NCBI GenBank assembly: GCA_003255025.1
Contig: QANY01008329.1
Coordinates: forward strand, 323,151-387,150
Origin: Datisca glomerata
Taxonomy: Eukaryota > Streptophyta > Magnoliopsida > Cucurbitales > Datiscaceae
Length of the DNA: 64,000 nt
Direction: 5' to 3'
Part shown: positions 13,348-25,917 of the stretch, piece by piece
Position numbering within the stretch: position 1 is the stretch's first letter
How the letters are laid out: every line of letters begins with the position of its first letter
Program-made: the position numbers and the translations under genes
Notes under the pieces: generated by a model
Told to the model about the DNA's origin: nothing
What the model saw: only the letters and a program-made list of their open reading frames with translations
The model's database searches: none

Positions 13348-15270
13348 TATTGTATTCAAGTGACTGACTCTAATGATCCTGATTTTGCTGATGCTGAGTC
13401 AAATGATGGCCAAATAACTGATGATCACCGTTTGTTTGAGATAATAGTTGAACTAGAAGTAGAATATGCTTTTAGTGGTACTGATTTTAATGTAGTTGAC
13501 ACTAAAGAGGAAAACTCTGATGAATTAAAAAGTCTGGACAGTGAGTTAGATGGAGAAGATGAAGGGCATAAGAATAGACCGAGAAAACCTAAGTTAAACC
13601 CTGAAACAGATATGAGAAACCCACAATTCAAATAGGGCATGTTGTTTGGATCTGCAGTTGAGTTTAGGCTATGAGGGAATATTCTATTAAGAATGTAGGG
13701 TTCTAAAATTTATGGAGAATGATAGGGATAAAATTAGAGATGCATGTACTAATGAGTGCCTTGGTTTGTTTATGCGTCTTTACAAAGAGATAAGAGTACA
13801 TTTCAAATTAACTCATTCAATGTTGTCCACAACTACAGTAGGACATTTAGGAATTGCCAATTCGAGTTGGTTGCACAACAATATATGGGGAATTTGAGGA
13901 ATGCACCTAACATGACTGTCAGTGGCATGTAAAATATTATACAACATTAACTCAAGGCTCATTTGATGACCAATATTCCCAATTTATGGGATTATATTAA
14001 GCGACTTAAAAGAGTTAATGAGGCTAGTTCAATTTTCATGAAAATTGAGGCTGGTAGAGGTGGTAAACCTAAGTTTTTATATTTGTTTGGGGGATTTTAA
14101 GAAGGGCTTTAAAGAGGGTTGTAGACTAATGATTGGTATGGATGAGTGTCACATAAAAGATCCCCATCCAGGACAATTATTGACTGCAATGGGTATAGAT
14201 GTAAATAACTCATTATTCCCAATAGCTTATGCAGTTATGGTGGTGAAAAATCGAGAATCATGGGAGTGGTTCTTGAGTGCTTCAATAGAGGATGTTGGAA
14301 TAAACAGTTATACTTGTACATTCATAATTGATAAGCAAAAAGGATTGAAGCATGCATTGGTAAATTTAGTACCCAATTTAGAGCATAAGAGTTGTGGCAT
14401 ATGTACAATAATTTTAAGGAGGATTTCAAAGGGTTGTCTTTGAAAAAAAAATTGTGGAGTTGTGCTAGGGCAACAACAATAGCATATTTTTTGTCTGAAA
14501 TGGAGAAATTGAAGGATGAACATCTAGGGGTTATCAATGGTTGTCTGTAAAGTCTCGTGCTTCATGGACTATGTCTCATTTCCAGACATTTCTTAAGTGT
14601 GATATGTTGTCTAACAATCTTTGTGAGTCATTTAATTATGTAATATTGGAAGCTAGGGATAAGCTTATCCTAACCATGCTTGAAAAAGTTAGATATATTA
14701 ATTATATGAATGTCAAAGAAAAGAGAGAGCGTTTTTTCGTGGTGTTGTGATGTGACTCCAAAATATGTGCACTAGTTGAGAAGACTAAAATAGATAGTGC
14801 ATTTTGCTTACTTATATAAGTAGGAGGAGGGAAATTTGATGTATTTCATGCTACTAGGCCAGTTAGTGCAGTGAACTTGGAGGCAAGAACTTTTACTTGT
14901 AGGTAATGGGAGCTAAGTGGCACACCTTGCTATCATTCCATATCTTCCATAAGTTACAGATTGGACGATCCTCTTGCATATACTGACAATTGTTATAGGA
15001 AAGAGAGCTATTTGAAGACATATGGGCATGTGATTAACCCTTAACCAGTTCTGAATTGTGGCCCAAATCTGATAGACCACCAATAATTCCTCCTACTTAC
15101 CATAAGCAGTTTGGGAGACCTAAATAGTTGAGGACAAGGGAGGCTAATGAACATCCTAGACCCCTTGCAGTGCCAAACAATAGGTCAAGGGCTGGTATAT
15201 ATAGTAATGAAATGTAAACAATGTGGTGAATTAGGACATAATAGATAATACACTGTATTTTTGCATTTAA
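13348..15270 (+). pseudogene. MuDR-type MULE transposase relic
   Basis: An acidic N-terminal part (about 13366-13600) leads to the start of a MULE N-terminal DNA-binding domain (NPQFK, stop, GMLFGSAVEFR). A shifted frame continues at 13712 (ECLGLFMRLYKEIRVHFKL). The transposase core is best kept at 14090-14400: GCRLMIGMDECHIKDPHPG, LLTAMGIDVNNSLFPIAYAV, ESWEWFL. A further shifted stretch at 14541-14750 has CDMLSNNLCESFNYVILEA. A SWIM-type zinc finger remnant (CYHSISSISYRLDD, near 14920) and a CCHC-like knuckle (CKQCGELGHN near 15215) follow. Many stops and frameshifts make it non-functional. Confidence 0.9.
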
Positions 15271-16559
15271 TTCTGTTCAATTAAATTACTCTCTGTTCTT
15301 ACATTTAAATCTATTATGTTAAATTAGACTTTGTAGGCTTCAGCATCACAATCGGTTTCACAATAAACTACTAATACAGTGGCTTCTGGATCATAATCAA
15401 CTTCACAATCAAATGTTGATCCAGTGACTTTTACATCCCAATCTCAGCTAGCATCACCTGCTGAACCTACCTGGGCGATGTCTCCTATGAGATCGACATG
15501 CCCTAAGAAGCAATGCATCAGAAAAGTCAACCAGAGCATGGTTCACAATGGTGCATAAAAGGCCACCTAGGGAACTAACCGTCAAAAGAATCAAACACTG
15601 ATTTGGCTTGATATTTGGCATGAATTTTATCTTGAGGATGTTTTTGTGGAAAATTTGTGAATTTTGACGGATTTTTATTTTAGGGATGTTTATTTTAAGA
15701 CTGTATAAATGTGACTTGATATTTGGCTTCATGTTTATTTAAGACTGTATGGATGTTTATTTTTAGGATGTTTATGGACAAGGATAGTTTATTTGATTCA
15801 AAATATTGATCTATTTTGTTAAGGGTAATTTTGATTAGCTCATTTTGTAAATTTGACAATAGTTGTGAATTTGTGAATGACCTGATGTTGTTGAATTCTA
15901 GGTATGACTCTCTCTCAACTCAAGGATCAAAATACTTGTAAATGCAAATTTAGGCTTAACTTCTCATTCATTTATCAAAATAGCTTACAACATCAACATA
16001 ACCAAATTAAGTTTACATACAAGACAAATACCCTAAAACCTAAAAATATAAATGTAAACAAAAAACAACAAGCATATGCACATCAACTTCTTAATCTTAG
16101 ATTGTAAACTTCAAGCTCAAGCCAGATCCTTCCTCTTAATAACTCTAGGATAATATTTTTGCTCTTTCACACATAGGTGGGTCATACCACATAAAAAACA
16201 TGCAACCTCCATTGTTCTACAAAGCCAAAAATTGAACAAAATATATTTATGAACTACAAGCATAGCAAAGAAAACAAAACACAAAAATGGACCTTCTAAT
16301 TTTAGTAAAAATGGCGATCAGAAAACAGCAAAATTTATTCTTCCATACTTACCCATTTTTTAGAGCATGCATAAAATCTTCTTCCCGGGTCAAATTGGTC
16401 CACGAAGTCTTCAAGTCTAAAGGCATGTCACAATAGCAGAGTGGAGCTCCCATGTGTTCTAGCTTTCTTCTTCCCATAAGTCAAGTTATCCCCTCAACAA
16501 TGGAGGGAAGAAATCAGGCTTGAAATGGAGAGAAGATTGGTGCCTATTTTCTTATAGGG

Positions 16560-16807
16560 AATGGGTAGTTGGTCAACTTGGCTAGATGAGCAACACATGA
16601 CAATGGGCTATTAAATGACCCCATTACCCATTAAAAATAGCACGTGAAGCTCACATGTAGTCACTTCCGTCTATTTTTTAAACAGAAGTGACAGTAGGGG
16701 GTTTGTGAAAGAAAATAGAAAGTGAGAGGGTACTACTGTAAGGTTTTGAAAGTGATGGTGTACTTTAATATATACGTAAAAGGATGGGGGTTTAGCGTAA
16801 TTTTTCC
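16560..16807 (-). repeat. Right terminal inverted repeat of the MULE
   Basis: Inverted copy of 12135-12385. It ends ggtttagcgtaatttttcc next to the right target duplication tttatagaa (16808-16816). Confidence 0.88.
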
Positions 16808-16816
16808 TTTATAGAA

Positions 16817-19385
16817 AATATTAGAAAAAATTACTAAATTGACAATCATAGTTTGACTCTATTTTCAATTTGGCTATCACATTTTGAAAAATCTTAATTT
16901 ATTCATCACACTTTAGTTAACATTTTAATATCATCAATTTGTCAATCTTCATTTGCGAATTTTAATGATTTTGATTATGTGACACGTTATATACACATAT
17001 GACACGTTAAATGACCATGTGGAGCTTGTAGGCCCCAAAAGACTACCATGTCAAATAAATGTAATTTTTAGGGCTTTCTCAAAGAATAGCTCTATTATAG
17101 AAATAATTAGCCAATATAACCCTTCAAAATATTATATTCAAATATGGTCATTTAACTAATAGTGAGTAAAATTTAAAATTTAAAAAATACCATTGTTATA
17201 TATAAAAGAAACTAAATCATGAATCATGAGGTGTGACGCAAATATTCATCGTGGGCTTGGGGGTTTGCTCCCTTAAGATTGTAGGTTCAAATTAAGAGTC
17301 ATGTTATCTCGTAGACATCAGACTGAAAATTCATTCCTTGATTTATCCATGATGTACTTGCGAAAAACTCCTAGCAGAGACCATGTGCACTACGGAATTA
17401 GTCAGAGAATAACCCTCTAGAGACCCTGTGCTAATAAAAAACTAAATTATACAAAACATTAAAAATAGTCATTCTTGCATGTTCTTCTCATGGCTTCGTC
17501 TCTCTCTTTTTCTTTAACTAATTATCAATTTCTACCCTATCTCATCCAAACCCTCAATCAATTTAAACGAGTATGTTACACACCCTTGTTGATTTTACTA
17601 GAATCACCATTATAATCCTACCCCCATCCCAATACTGTGTTAGAACACTGTATTATTGTGGATACCTACTCAAACTAGGACTTCAATGTTGATTTGAGTA
17701 AAATGTGCTTGATAGTAGTATAGATCAACGAGTCGGTTTTGATAACCTAATACACTCTAAGGCTTGAAGACGAAGACCCAAATAAGTCTAAATTGAATAG
17801 GTAAAATTCATAGGTTTTGAATGTATATAGCATATATACATGTATTTATAATATCGTAAATGTCTAAAATATATACGCTGTGTTGAATATTTTTTATCCA
17901 TTTAGTATATTGATGGTATGTCTTTAATTAATATATTTACAATGTTTAGATTATTTTGAAAGCAGAAGGTTTGATGTTATTGTATTTTATTTTCATTAAT
18001 TAATGCTAGTAATCTCTATCTCTAGTAAGTAATGTATATCTTTTTTCATATTTTCTTCTCGGCACGTAGTGCTCTAGCTCTCGTCCTAGCCGTCGTGATC
18101 TTAGCCACATGAAGCTTTTTGTCTAGTCCGTGAAGCTCGCCTTCCAACCGTGAAGCACTTGTCGTCCAGTAGCGAAGGTTTATGTTTAGATTGCCAAGTT
18201 TTCGTTAGGGGTATGCTATTTTGGGGCAAATCATGAGTAGTGGGTCATGTATAATGGGTATGTTATTTTTTTAGTTAGATGGAAAAAAAGGCTAGTAGCT
18301 ACTAAAAAAATTAGTTAGATATTATTGATGAAAGCTAAAAAATTTAACAAAAAATTATCGAATCAGAGGCGAAAATAATAATATGCTTACTCTCATCAAC
18401 CATGACGAAAATATAGGCTTGAGTGTAGTAGGAATTTCATAACGATCGGAACCAATCCATACGCTAAGTGAACATAAAAGAAAGGCTAAAAACGAACCGT
18501 AAAAGGAAAAAAAAAATATCTATACTATGTATTAAGTGTAGAAGTATGAGAAATTCTTTTAGAGAATACTACCTAATTATTTTTTAAATTTCTTACATAA
18601 TCCTTACAATATATTTATTATCCCCCAATTATCCACATGAAATTTTTTTAACCATTTTGTATTTATTATCTTATAATTCATATGATTTTTTTTTTAAAAA
18701 TAGTTTGTTCAACTTTATCATCTTTAAAGGCATTTCTTTCACATTTTTAATCTAAAATATTAAAGACCAATTATAAGCCAAAAATAAGTCTCAAATTAAC
18801 CCACTATTTCTTTAGTTAATATTTATTTTTTATCATTTTATGTGTATACTAATCTACGAGCATTAAAAATGAAATTGAAAAAGAAAATTTCAATGAGCGG
18901 AAGAAAGATTAGAACTCTATATCTTATCTTACCATATCTAAAAGTGAGCAAAAATATTTTTAGACAACTTTATCCTCACATTATAATTAAAGTTTCTAAA
19001 TTATCCTTAAACTTTAGAATTAAGTGACATCATAATAATTATTTTTCTAATTAATTAACTAGTGGACATTGTCTAATTATGATTAACTATAATAATATAA
19101 TACACAATGTATAACAACGATACATAATGAACGAAAGAAAAAAATTCGATAAAAGGGAAAAACAATTTATAACTAAAGTTGAGTAAAATATATTAATTTA
19201 AATATTAGATAAATTTCATATATATTTATAATTTTTAATATTTCAATATCTGGAATATGTTTTTCAAATCTTAAGACATTAACTATTGTGATCTTAAAAC
19301 CTTTTTATAAAAAAAATTATGCATATCTAACTCTCCTCTTAATGGTTTACTTTACATAAAAAAACTTTAAATTGTCATAGTAGTC
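16817..19385. other. AT-rich DNA without a supported gene, apart from the SINE
   Basis: No gene is supported. 16830-17060 has a terminal-repeat-like style (aaattgacaatcatagtttgac and repeated gacacgtta) and could be the end of another DNA transposon, but I found no partner end. 18060-18180 is a short GC-richer patch with repeated gtgaagc. The remainder is AT-rich. Confidence 0.5.
17221..17438 (+). mobile_element. tRNA-derived SINE with 12-bp target duplications
   Basis: The element is flanked by aaactaaatcat (17209-17220) and aaactaaattat (17439-17450), matching in 11 of 12 bases. A box-B-like promoter element (aggttcaaatta, about 17284) sits behind a possible box A (ggggtttgctccc). The body contains acggaattagtcagagaat and ccctgtgctaataaaaa, a 3' layout I recognise from plant SINEs, and it ends in a short A-rich tail. 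Length is about 218 bases. Confidence 0.8.
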
Positions 19386-19389
19386 ATCA

Positions 19390-22030
19390 TAACTCTATCA
19401 TGAATGATGTTATTTATGGATGTAGAGATGAAAGGGATAGAAGGAAACAACATGATAATCTATATAATTCTAATCAGGGTAGCTCTAAGCCTTGGTTAAT
19501 GGTAGGAGATTTTAATGACATGTTATATAAGGAAGAAAATTTTGGTGGAAGAGGGTTAGATTTTTAAAGAGCCAGAATTTTTTATCAGTTTCTTAACCCT
19601 TGCAGTCTTATGGATGTTCAATCTAATGGGAGTTTTTATACTTGGAGAAATGGTAGGCAAGGTAATGATTTTATACAAGAAAAGTCGGACACGTGCTTAT
19701 GATGTTATTTTAGATCTTTTCCCTCATCTTTAAGTGCATATTCCTCCTAATATTGGATCTGACACTAATATGTTAGTGTTGTTTCTTAGAAATAGCACTC
19801 CTAAACCTAGGAAATTGTTTATATTTGAATCTAAATGGCCAGAAGATGAGGGTTTTGATAGGGTCCTTTCTGAGAGTTGGAACCAACATGGGTCCGCTAG
19901 GAATATGGGGAACTTTATTAGTAAACTCAAAGGTTGTAAACATGATATCAATATTTGGAGTAAGAATTTGAGAGGTAATCCTAAAAAAGAGTTGGATGAA
20001 TTAAAATCTAAGATGTTGTTACTTCAATATGAGATTGAAGAAGACAGAATCCTTAAGGCTAGTATTGATGCAAGAATAGAGAAGATGTGGAAACAGGAGT
20101 CTTATGGGGTCAAAGAGTTGATGAACGGGTTGAAATTGAGGGATAGGAATAGGTACTTCCATAAATCGTTTTTGAAAAAAATGATGACTAATATAGTATA
20201 GGTGAGATTGAAAGATAAACATGAAATCTGGCAGCAAGATGAGAATGCTATTGCCTCTATTATTCAAGATTTTTATACAGATTATTTTAAAGAAGAACCT
20301 ATTTATGAGGTGGATTAGGTTATTAGTCATATGGATAAAGTAATTAGTGTAGAAGCTAATTAATTATTGACTTTCGAAGTATCTATTGAGGAAGTTAAGA
20401 ATGCCATATTTAATTTGAGAGCCGATAAAGTTCTAGGACCTGATGGTGTCCCTGATCTTTTCTCTCAAAGGTATTGAGATTTGATTGGAAATGATGTTGG
20501 AAGGGTTGTCAATGATTTTTTTACAAATTATTATCTTCACAGGTCTTTTAGTGAGACTAATATTACTGTTGTCCCTAAAATACAGCAACTTGAATCTTCT
20601 GGCCATTTTAGATTTATTGCCCCTATGTAATTTTTCTTTTACGATTATTTCAAAAAGTTTAGCTAACAGAATTAAGCCTTTATTACCTAGTAATATTTGA
20701 GAAAATCAGGATGTTTTTATTAGTGGTAAGCATATTCAAGAAAACACTTTAACTACACAAAAAATCTTTTATTATATAAAGAAAAGAAAGAAGGGTATGA
20801 AAGGTGTGGTGGTTTTGAAAGGTGACTGACATGACTAAGGCATATGATAGAGTTAGTTGAGATTTTTCGAAAAACTCTAAATTAAAATGAGTTTCAATGT
20901 CAGAGTGATAAGATGGATATGGACTCGTGTTAATATTGTGAGCTATAAAATTGTTATTAATGATGATCTTAAAATTGATATTAAGCCTAGCAGAAGTTTG
21001 AGACAATGTCATCCATTATCATCTTATTTGTTTATAATAGTTGCTGAGAGTTTCTCTAAATGCCAGTGTGATGCTAGTAAAGGTTAAATTAAGCAAGTCG
21101 GTCTTAAAAAGGCCGAGTATATCTCATTTTTGTTGATGATAGTCTTTTTGTTTCAAATGTGGATGTTTAACTCTTGTATGAATTTAAATTCTAGCGAAGT
21201 TTCTCTCTAAGGCTTTGTAGCTCTAGAATAATTAGAAATATTGTAATGCTCCCCGTCAAAAGTTGACTTTGACAAAAGTAGTCTTTTGATTTAGTAGTAA
21301 TGTTCCAAATAAAAAAAAGAAAAGAAATGATCTATCTATAAATAGAAACACTATTATTTGGGATTACTTATTGATTGGAGACACTCTAAATCTACACTAT
21401 ATTCTATGCTACTAGAAAGAATTAATACAAAAACATATGTGGAAGGCTAATTTGTCATCTCTTACGGGCAGTACAGTCCCTTCCTAATAATGTTATGGAA
21501 ACTTTTAAACTCCCTAAGAAAGTCTATCCTAAGTGTCTGGCTCCTATAATGAGATTTTGGTAGTATAAGAAAAATGATAATATGAGAGTCAATTGGATGT
21601 CCAGTGTTAAGACGACCAGTAATAAAAGTCTAGCTAGGGGTTTAGGTTTTAGAGACTTTGAGGATTTTAATAGTTCATTGCTTTCTAAGAAAATTTGGAT
21701 TATTCTTTATAACCCTAATAGCCATTGTGCTAGACTTCTTCAGAGCCTATATCATCCTAATAGTGATTTCTTAAACTCTAAAGCTGGAAGCTCTTGTTCT
21801 TCGGCATGGAAGAGTCTTACAGTAAATCATGCTACTATCACTTACACAAATCCTAGCCAGAAGACATCTTACTCAGGATCCAATATGTTCAGTTTGCATG
21901 CAGAAGGAGGAAAGTACTCTCCATACCTTAGCTGGTTGTAAATGGAGTACACTATGTTGGAATGCTTCTCATTTTCATCTTTGTTCGATGGATCATGAGT
22001 ATGAAAGTTTTAGCTCCTGGATTTAAGATA
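19390..22030 (+). pseudogene. LINE (L1-type) remnant: endonuclease, reverse transcriptase, zinc finger
   Basis: In order: the end of an APE-type endonuclease (PWLMVGDFNDML near 19492, then GGRGLDF), a linker (NRYFHKSFLKKMM near 20150), reverse transcriptase blocks (SIEEVKNAIFNLRADKVLG then PDGVPD near 20385-20455; the FVDDSLFVS catalytic motif near 21129), the later GLGFRDFEDFNSSLLSKKIW block near 21645, and a zf-RVT finger (CSVCMQKEESTLHTLAGCKW near 21890). Frames change repeatedly and stops are frequent. The 5' part (ORF1 and first half of the endonuclease) is missing, as in 5'-truncated insertions. The 3' end is not clear. Confidence 0.9.
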
Positions 22031-24534
22031 AAGTCTTAGATTTGAAACCACATCAGACGGATGAAAAATTCTTACACATTTTTCTTTTTATGCTGATGTA
22101 TCTGGAAATCTAGAAACTAAATTGTTTATGAAAATAAACCATGCAACTCGATTCAGACCATGAAAATTTCGAGTTGATTAGGGCAAATACAAAGACATCA
22201 CTTGGTTCTCATCTAGCTCAGGGATGGCTTCCTTCAGTTGACAGTTCCGAGCATCATCAGAGTTTACTGGTCTCCATTCATGGTTGCCTCTAAAGAGAAA
22301 AAAAATAAGTTTACATATGTTAATAGAATTTATAAAATTTTATATTCACATCTAAAAACTAATAACAAGAAAAGTCAAGAGAAATCCATAGTGAAAAAAA
22401 AAACAAAAATTGCACCAAATGAAAGTTTTCACACACTTCATTAAATTTTTGTCAACTTTTTAATTTTTTAGATTTATATCAACTTTATCTTTTAAAAACT
22501 CATAACATTTTTTAATAGACGTATCTATCCCTATAATGAAATAATTGTTTTATTTCTTCTGTTTTTAGATTAGTTTATTCCTTGTTTATTTATTTTGAAA
22601 TCGAATTTCAAAAGCATTAACTGATTCCGTTTTTGTTTTCAATTTGTTATCTTTATAAAAAGTATTTGAAATAGTGACTTTGTGATTCCACTTTCTCCTC
22701 CATATTCGAAATCCTTTATCACAACTCAGAAATAGTACACAAAGCATATTTCAAAGCATTTAAAGCTAAGTGTAGGATGAAGATGAAGATGAAGATGAAG
22801 ACCCCACTTTTTTAAACTATTTTAAATTTGATTTTTACGGCTTAATTCTACGATAGGTCAAGAATTTTATGTTTCAATTTAAGTTTATCTTTCAATTCCC
22901 CCTCAATTTAAGGGATTTGATCAATTGATCACTAATCAATTTTTAAGGAAATATATTTTTGGTTTTTTACAAATAATATTTAAATAAACATTTAAGGTAA
23001 CTATATTTAATAGTATTATATATGTGCGGAATATATATAGGTTTGTGGCTTTGCCATTTTTATTTTTTTTAGTTACATATATATTTCATCTCGTCATATA
23101 TCCCTCAATTATAGAAATTTATAACTTAATTTCTTCATTATAGCCGTTGCTTATAAATCCCTTAATTTAAGTGATTTACGACCAGCTACAATTGAGGTTA
23201 ACTTTTTCTTATTTATTTCTAATTATTTCGTGGGTAATTAAATTAGATTTTCTTTTTGAATTTCAATATAACTTGTTTTTTCAACTTTTCCGATTTTTTA
23301 AGTTTTGAATTATTTATATAATTTTTCATTCTTTCCTCTTATTAATGACACGAAAACTTTCATGAAAGTTTTCCTAGATTTATTTTACATGAATGTGTTC
23401 CGGCTGTCTGATGTTATTAGATATTAATATTAAAAATATTAACATTGAAAATATGACATGTTAACACATAAAGACATTATATTATGTCAATTAATACTAA
23501 TTTAGAAATAAAATTTCATTATTCAACAAGTTTATTGATGTAGATACATATTGACATCGATAATATGTATTGTTAATCATAAAGATATCATATTCATGTT
23601 AATACATAGTTACACATAGATAAAATTTACATAGTTGAACATAGTACAATTCTTGTAAATACAAATTGATATTTATATTCATGTTAATTACAAATGATTT
23701 TCATAATTATCATTTCTCACATCTTTTGGGAACGTTGATGTATTTTTATTTGTTTCGTTATTTCCCGTCCATGCATTTATCCTTCTCATACACATCAAAA
23801 GTTGAAATATTAAAAATTTGTATATCAAAGTAAATAATAAGTAACAATGTCAATATCTATAAACTTGATATTACTATAAATACCCTTCAAAATATGTTGA
23901 TATCTACAAATAGGCAATTTTAATTGATAATCTACTTAAATAATAAATAGTAGTGATATTGAAAATTAGTTAATTTATGTAAATAATTAAAATTCATTAA
24001 TAGTTGGGATATGTGGCACATGCATATCACACAATAGTGACTTTGAGAGATTGTAAATATAATATATATATATATATANAGAAAAATGTTCCTATGTATA
24101 CATAAGAATAAAGATTTACATATCAATACTTGCATTCTTTTATGTAATTTCCTAAATATATACATTCGATAATAATGTCAATATATTTATCATACATGTT
24201 TATGCATAGATCACTTTACTTAAAAATAATTATTTACAAGAAGTTATGACAATGAGAAAATAACTATTTTAATTACATAAATAACTCACAAAAGAAAAAA
24301 AGAAAGAAAAGGGACCAACAACTATTTACATCAGTTAGAATATTCTTTAAAATATTTATTCATATATAATGAAGATATTATTAATATACCATATACGAAG
24401 ATATTAATAAAAAATATTATTAATATACCATAGATATTATTAACATACCATATATAATGAAGATATTATTAAATAACTCACGGGTATTGTTGTTTTTGAA
24501 GCCACATTTTTTTATTTTTTTATTTTCAAATCAT

Positions 24535-24606
24535 ATGCATCATCAAAAAGGAAAATCATTTTTTCCTGTTTATGCATCATCAAAAAGGAAATCATTTTTT
24601 CCTGTT
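24535..24606 (+). repeat. 37-bp tandem duplication
   Basis: Two adjacent copies of a unit that starts atgcatcatcaaaaagga and ends ttttttcctgtt differ by one base of indel. The high identity suggests a recent local duplication. Confidence 0.85.
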
Positions 24607-25589
24607 AAAGAGTTTTATCACTTAATTCAGTTAGATCAAATATTGTTCATTGAACCCGACTTGTAAATTTATTTCAAAAAAAAAAATCGAGTCTGTAAAT
24701 CACCTTCCAACAAGAAAAATAAACATAAATCATATAGCGTGATCAAATAACTTTATCTCGTTTGGTATTCAATTGAGTTGGGCTTGAACCGACACACTGT
24801 TCTTAAAACAATAACTAGTAGTACTTGTTAATGAACAACAAAATGACGAGATGATATGTAATTTCTCCGTCGTTATCGACGGAGAAAGTAATTTTATCCT
24901 CTTGTTATTTGAGATTTTATCGGATAGGGATTGATGGTGAGAGAAAATATGTATATTATTTTACTCAGGTTTTTAAAAATTATGTTAGATAGAGAATTTA
25001 TGAGTTAAATTTGAATTAATTTGAAACAGAGATTTTAGGGATTTTGAAATATGGTGTAATATAATAGTAATTCTTGGATGTAAATCCTTTTTTTGTTGAG
25101 ATAAGTTACTAAAATATAACAAAAGTATTTGCGGTATATTAATATTACAAAATCTGGATATTTTATAACGTTGACAAAAATATAATATTTTCAAAATCTT
25201 GACAAAAATTTAACTAGGTCTTATAATATTATTAGATACCTAATTATTAAAAAAAAAAATCAGTTTCATGTTTGATGCTTGTTTTTGGGCCTTTTATTTG
25301 ACCATTTTTCTTGTAAATTTCTCTTTCTTAATTGTTACATCTGTGTAATATTTCTTTCTATTCATGTATTCCTTTTGATACTTCTTTCCAGTCATGTATT
25401 CCTTTTGATTTCATTTTTCTGGTTCTGCAATTTGTTCATCGCTTTTTTCAGTTTGTTATGAAGAAACCGTCGTTACAACATCTGATTTTAGGTATCGATA
25501 TCGCTAATTGCTACGAGATATAAATTACTAATTACTAACCCCTAAAATTCAGGGCTAATGTTTGCATTTAATCCAAAAAATAATACATA

Positions 25590-25690
25590 GAGCGAGTGGC
25601 CAGGGTAACAGTTCATGTGTTAGCCACACATCTCATCTCATCAAAGCATGTGATCTCGAGTTCAAATCATCACTCACCCAACTCTTATCA
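25590..25690 (+). mobile_element. Possible tRNA-derived SINE fragment
   Basis: gagcgagtggccagggtaac looks like a box A region, and tctcgagttcaaatcatc about 60 bases later looks like a box B region. The text between (gtgttagccacacatct) is in the style of plant tRNA-derived SINE heads. I could not find target duplications or a tail, so this is tentative. Confidence 0.3.
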
Positions 25691-25917
25691 AAGAAAACAC
25701 ACAAAACATCGAACAAAAACGAATGAAAACTTCAACCTTTAGAAAACATACAGCACATAAGTTTTCAGGACCTAGAGATTAAAACAGAACATACACTATG
25801 AACAGATCAAAAGGAAAATTTAAATAAAACAAAACAAACAAAAGAAAAAATTAATACAACTCAAGGTAGCTTATATTCCTACTTATCCAAATCCATAATT
25901 ACATCTAAATTAAGTAA

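Larger units (their letters stand above)
12135..16807 (+). mobile_element. Mutator-like element (TIR-MULE) with decayed transposase
   Basis: About 4.67 kb. Long terminal inverted repeats (about 12135-12385 and 16560-16807) share aattacgcta near both outer ends and continue with clear similarity, including the tcacttcc and cacgtgaagct segments. A 9-bp target duplication with one mismatch flanks the pair. A MuDR-type transposase relic lies between them on the + strand. These points together define the element. It cannot move on its own because the transposase is broken. Confidence 0.9.
22050..25900. other. AT-rich DNA without a supported gene
   Basis: I see no coding region or recognisable element body. 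It holds a (TA)n tract with an ambiguous base at 24079, copies of tattattaatataccata at 24366-24470, a 37-bp tandem duplication at 24535, and a small direct repeat containing catgtattccttttgat near 25365 and 25394. The last part may include the URT1 3' untranslated region. Confidence 0.6.
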
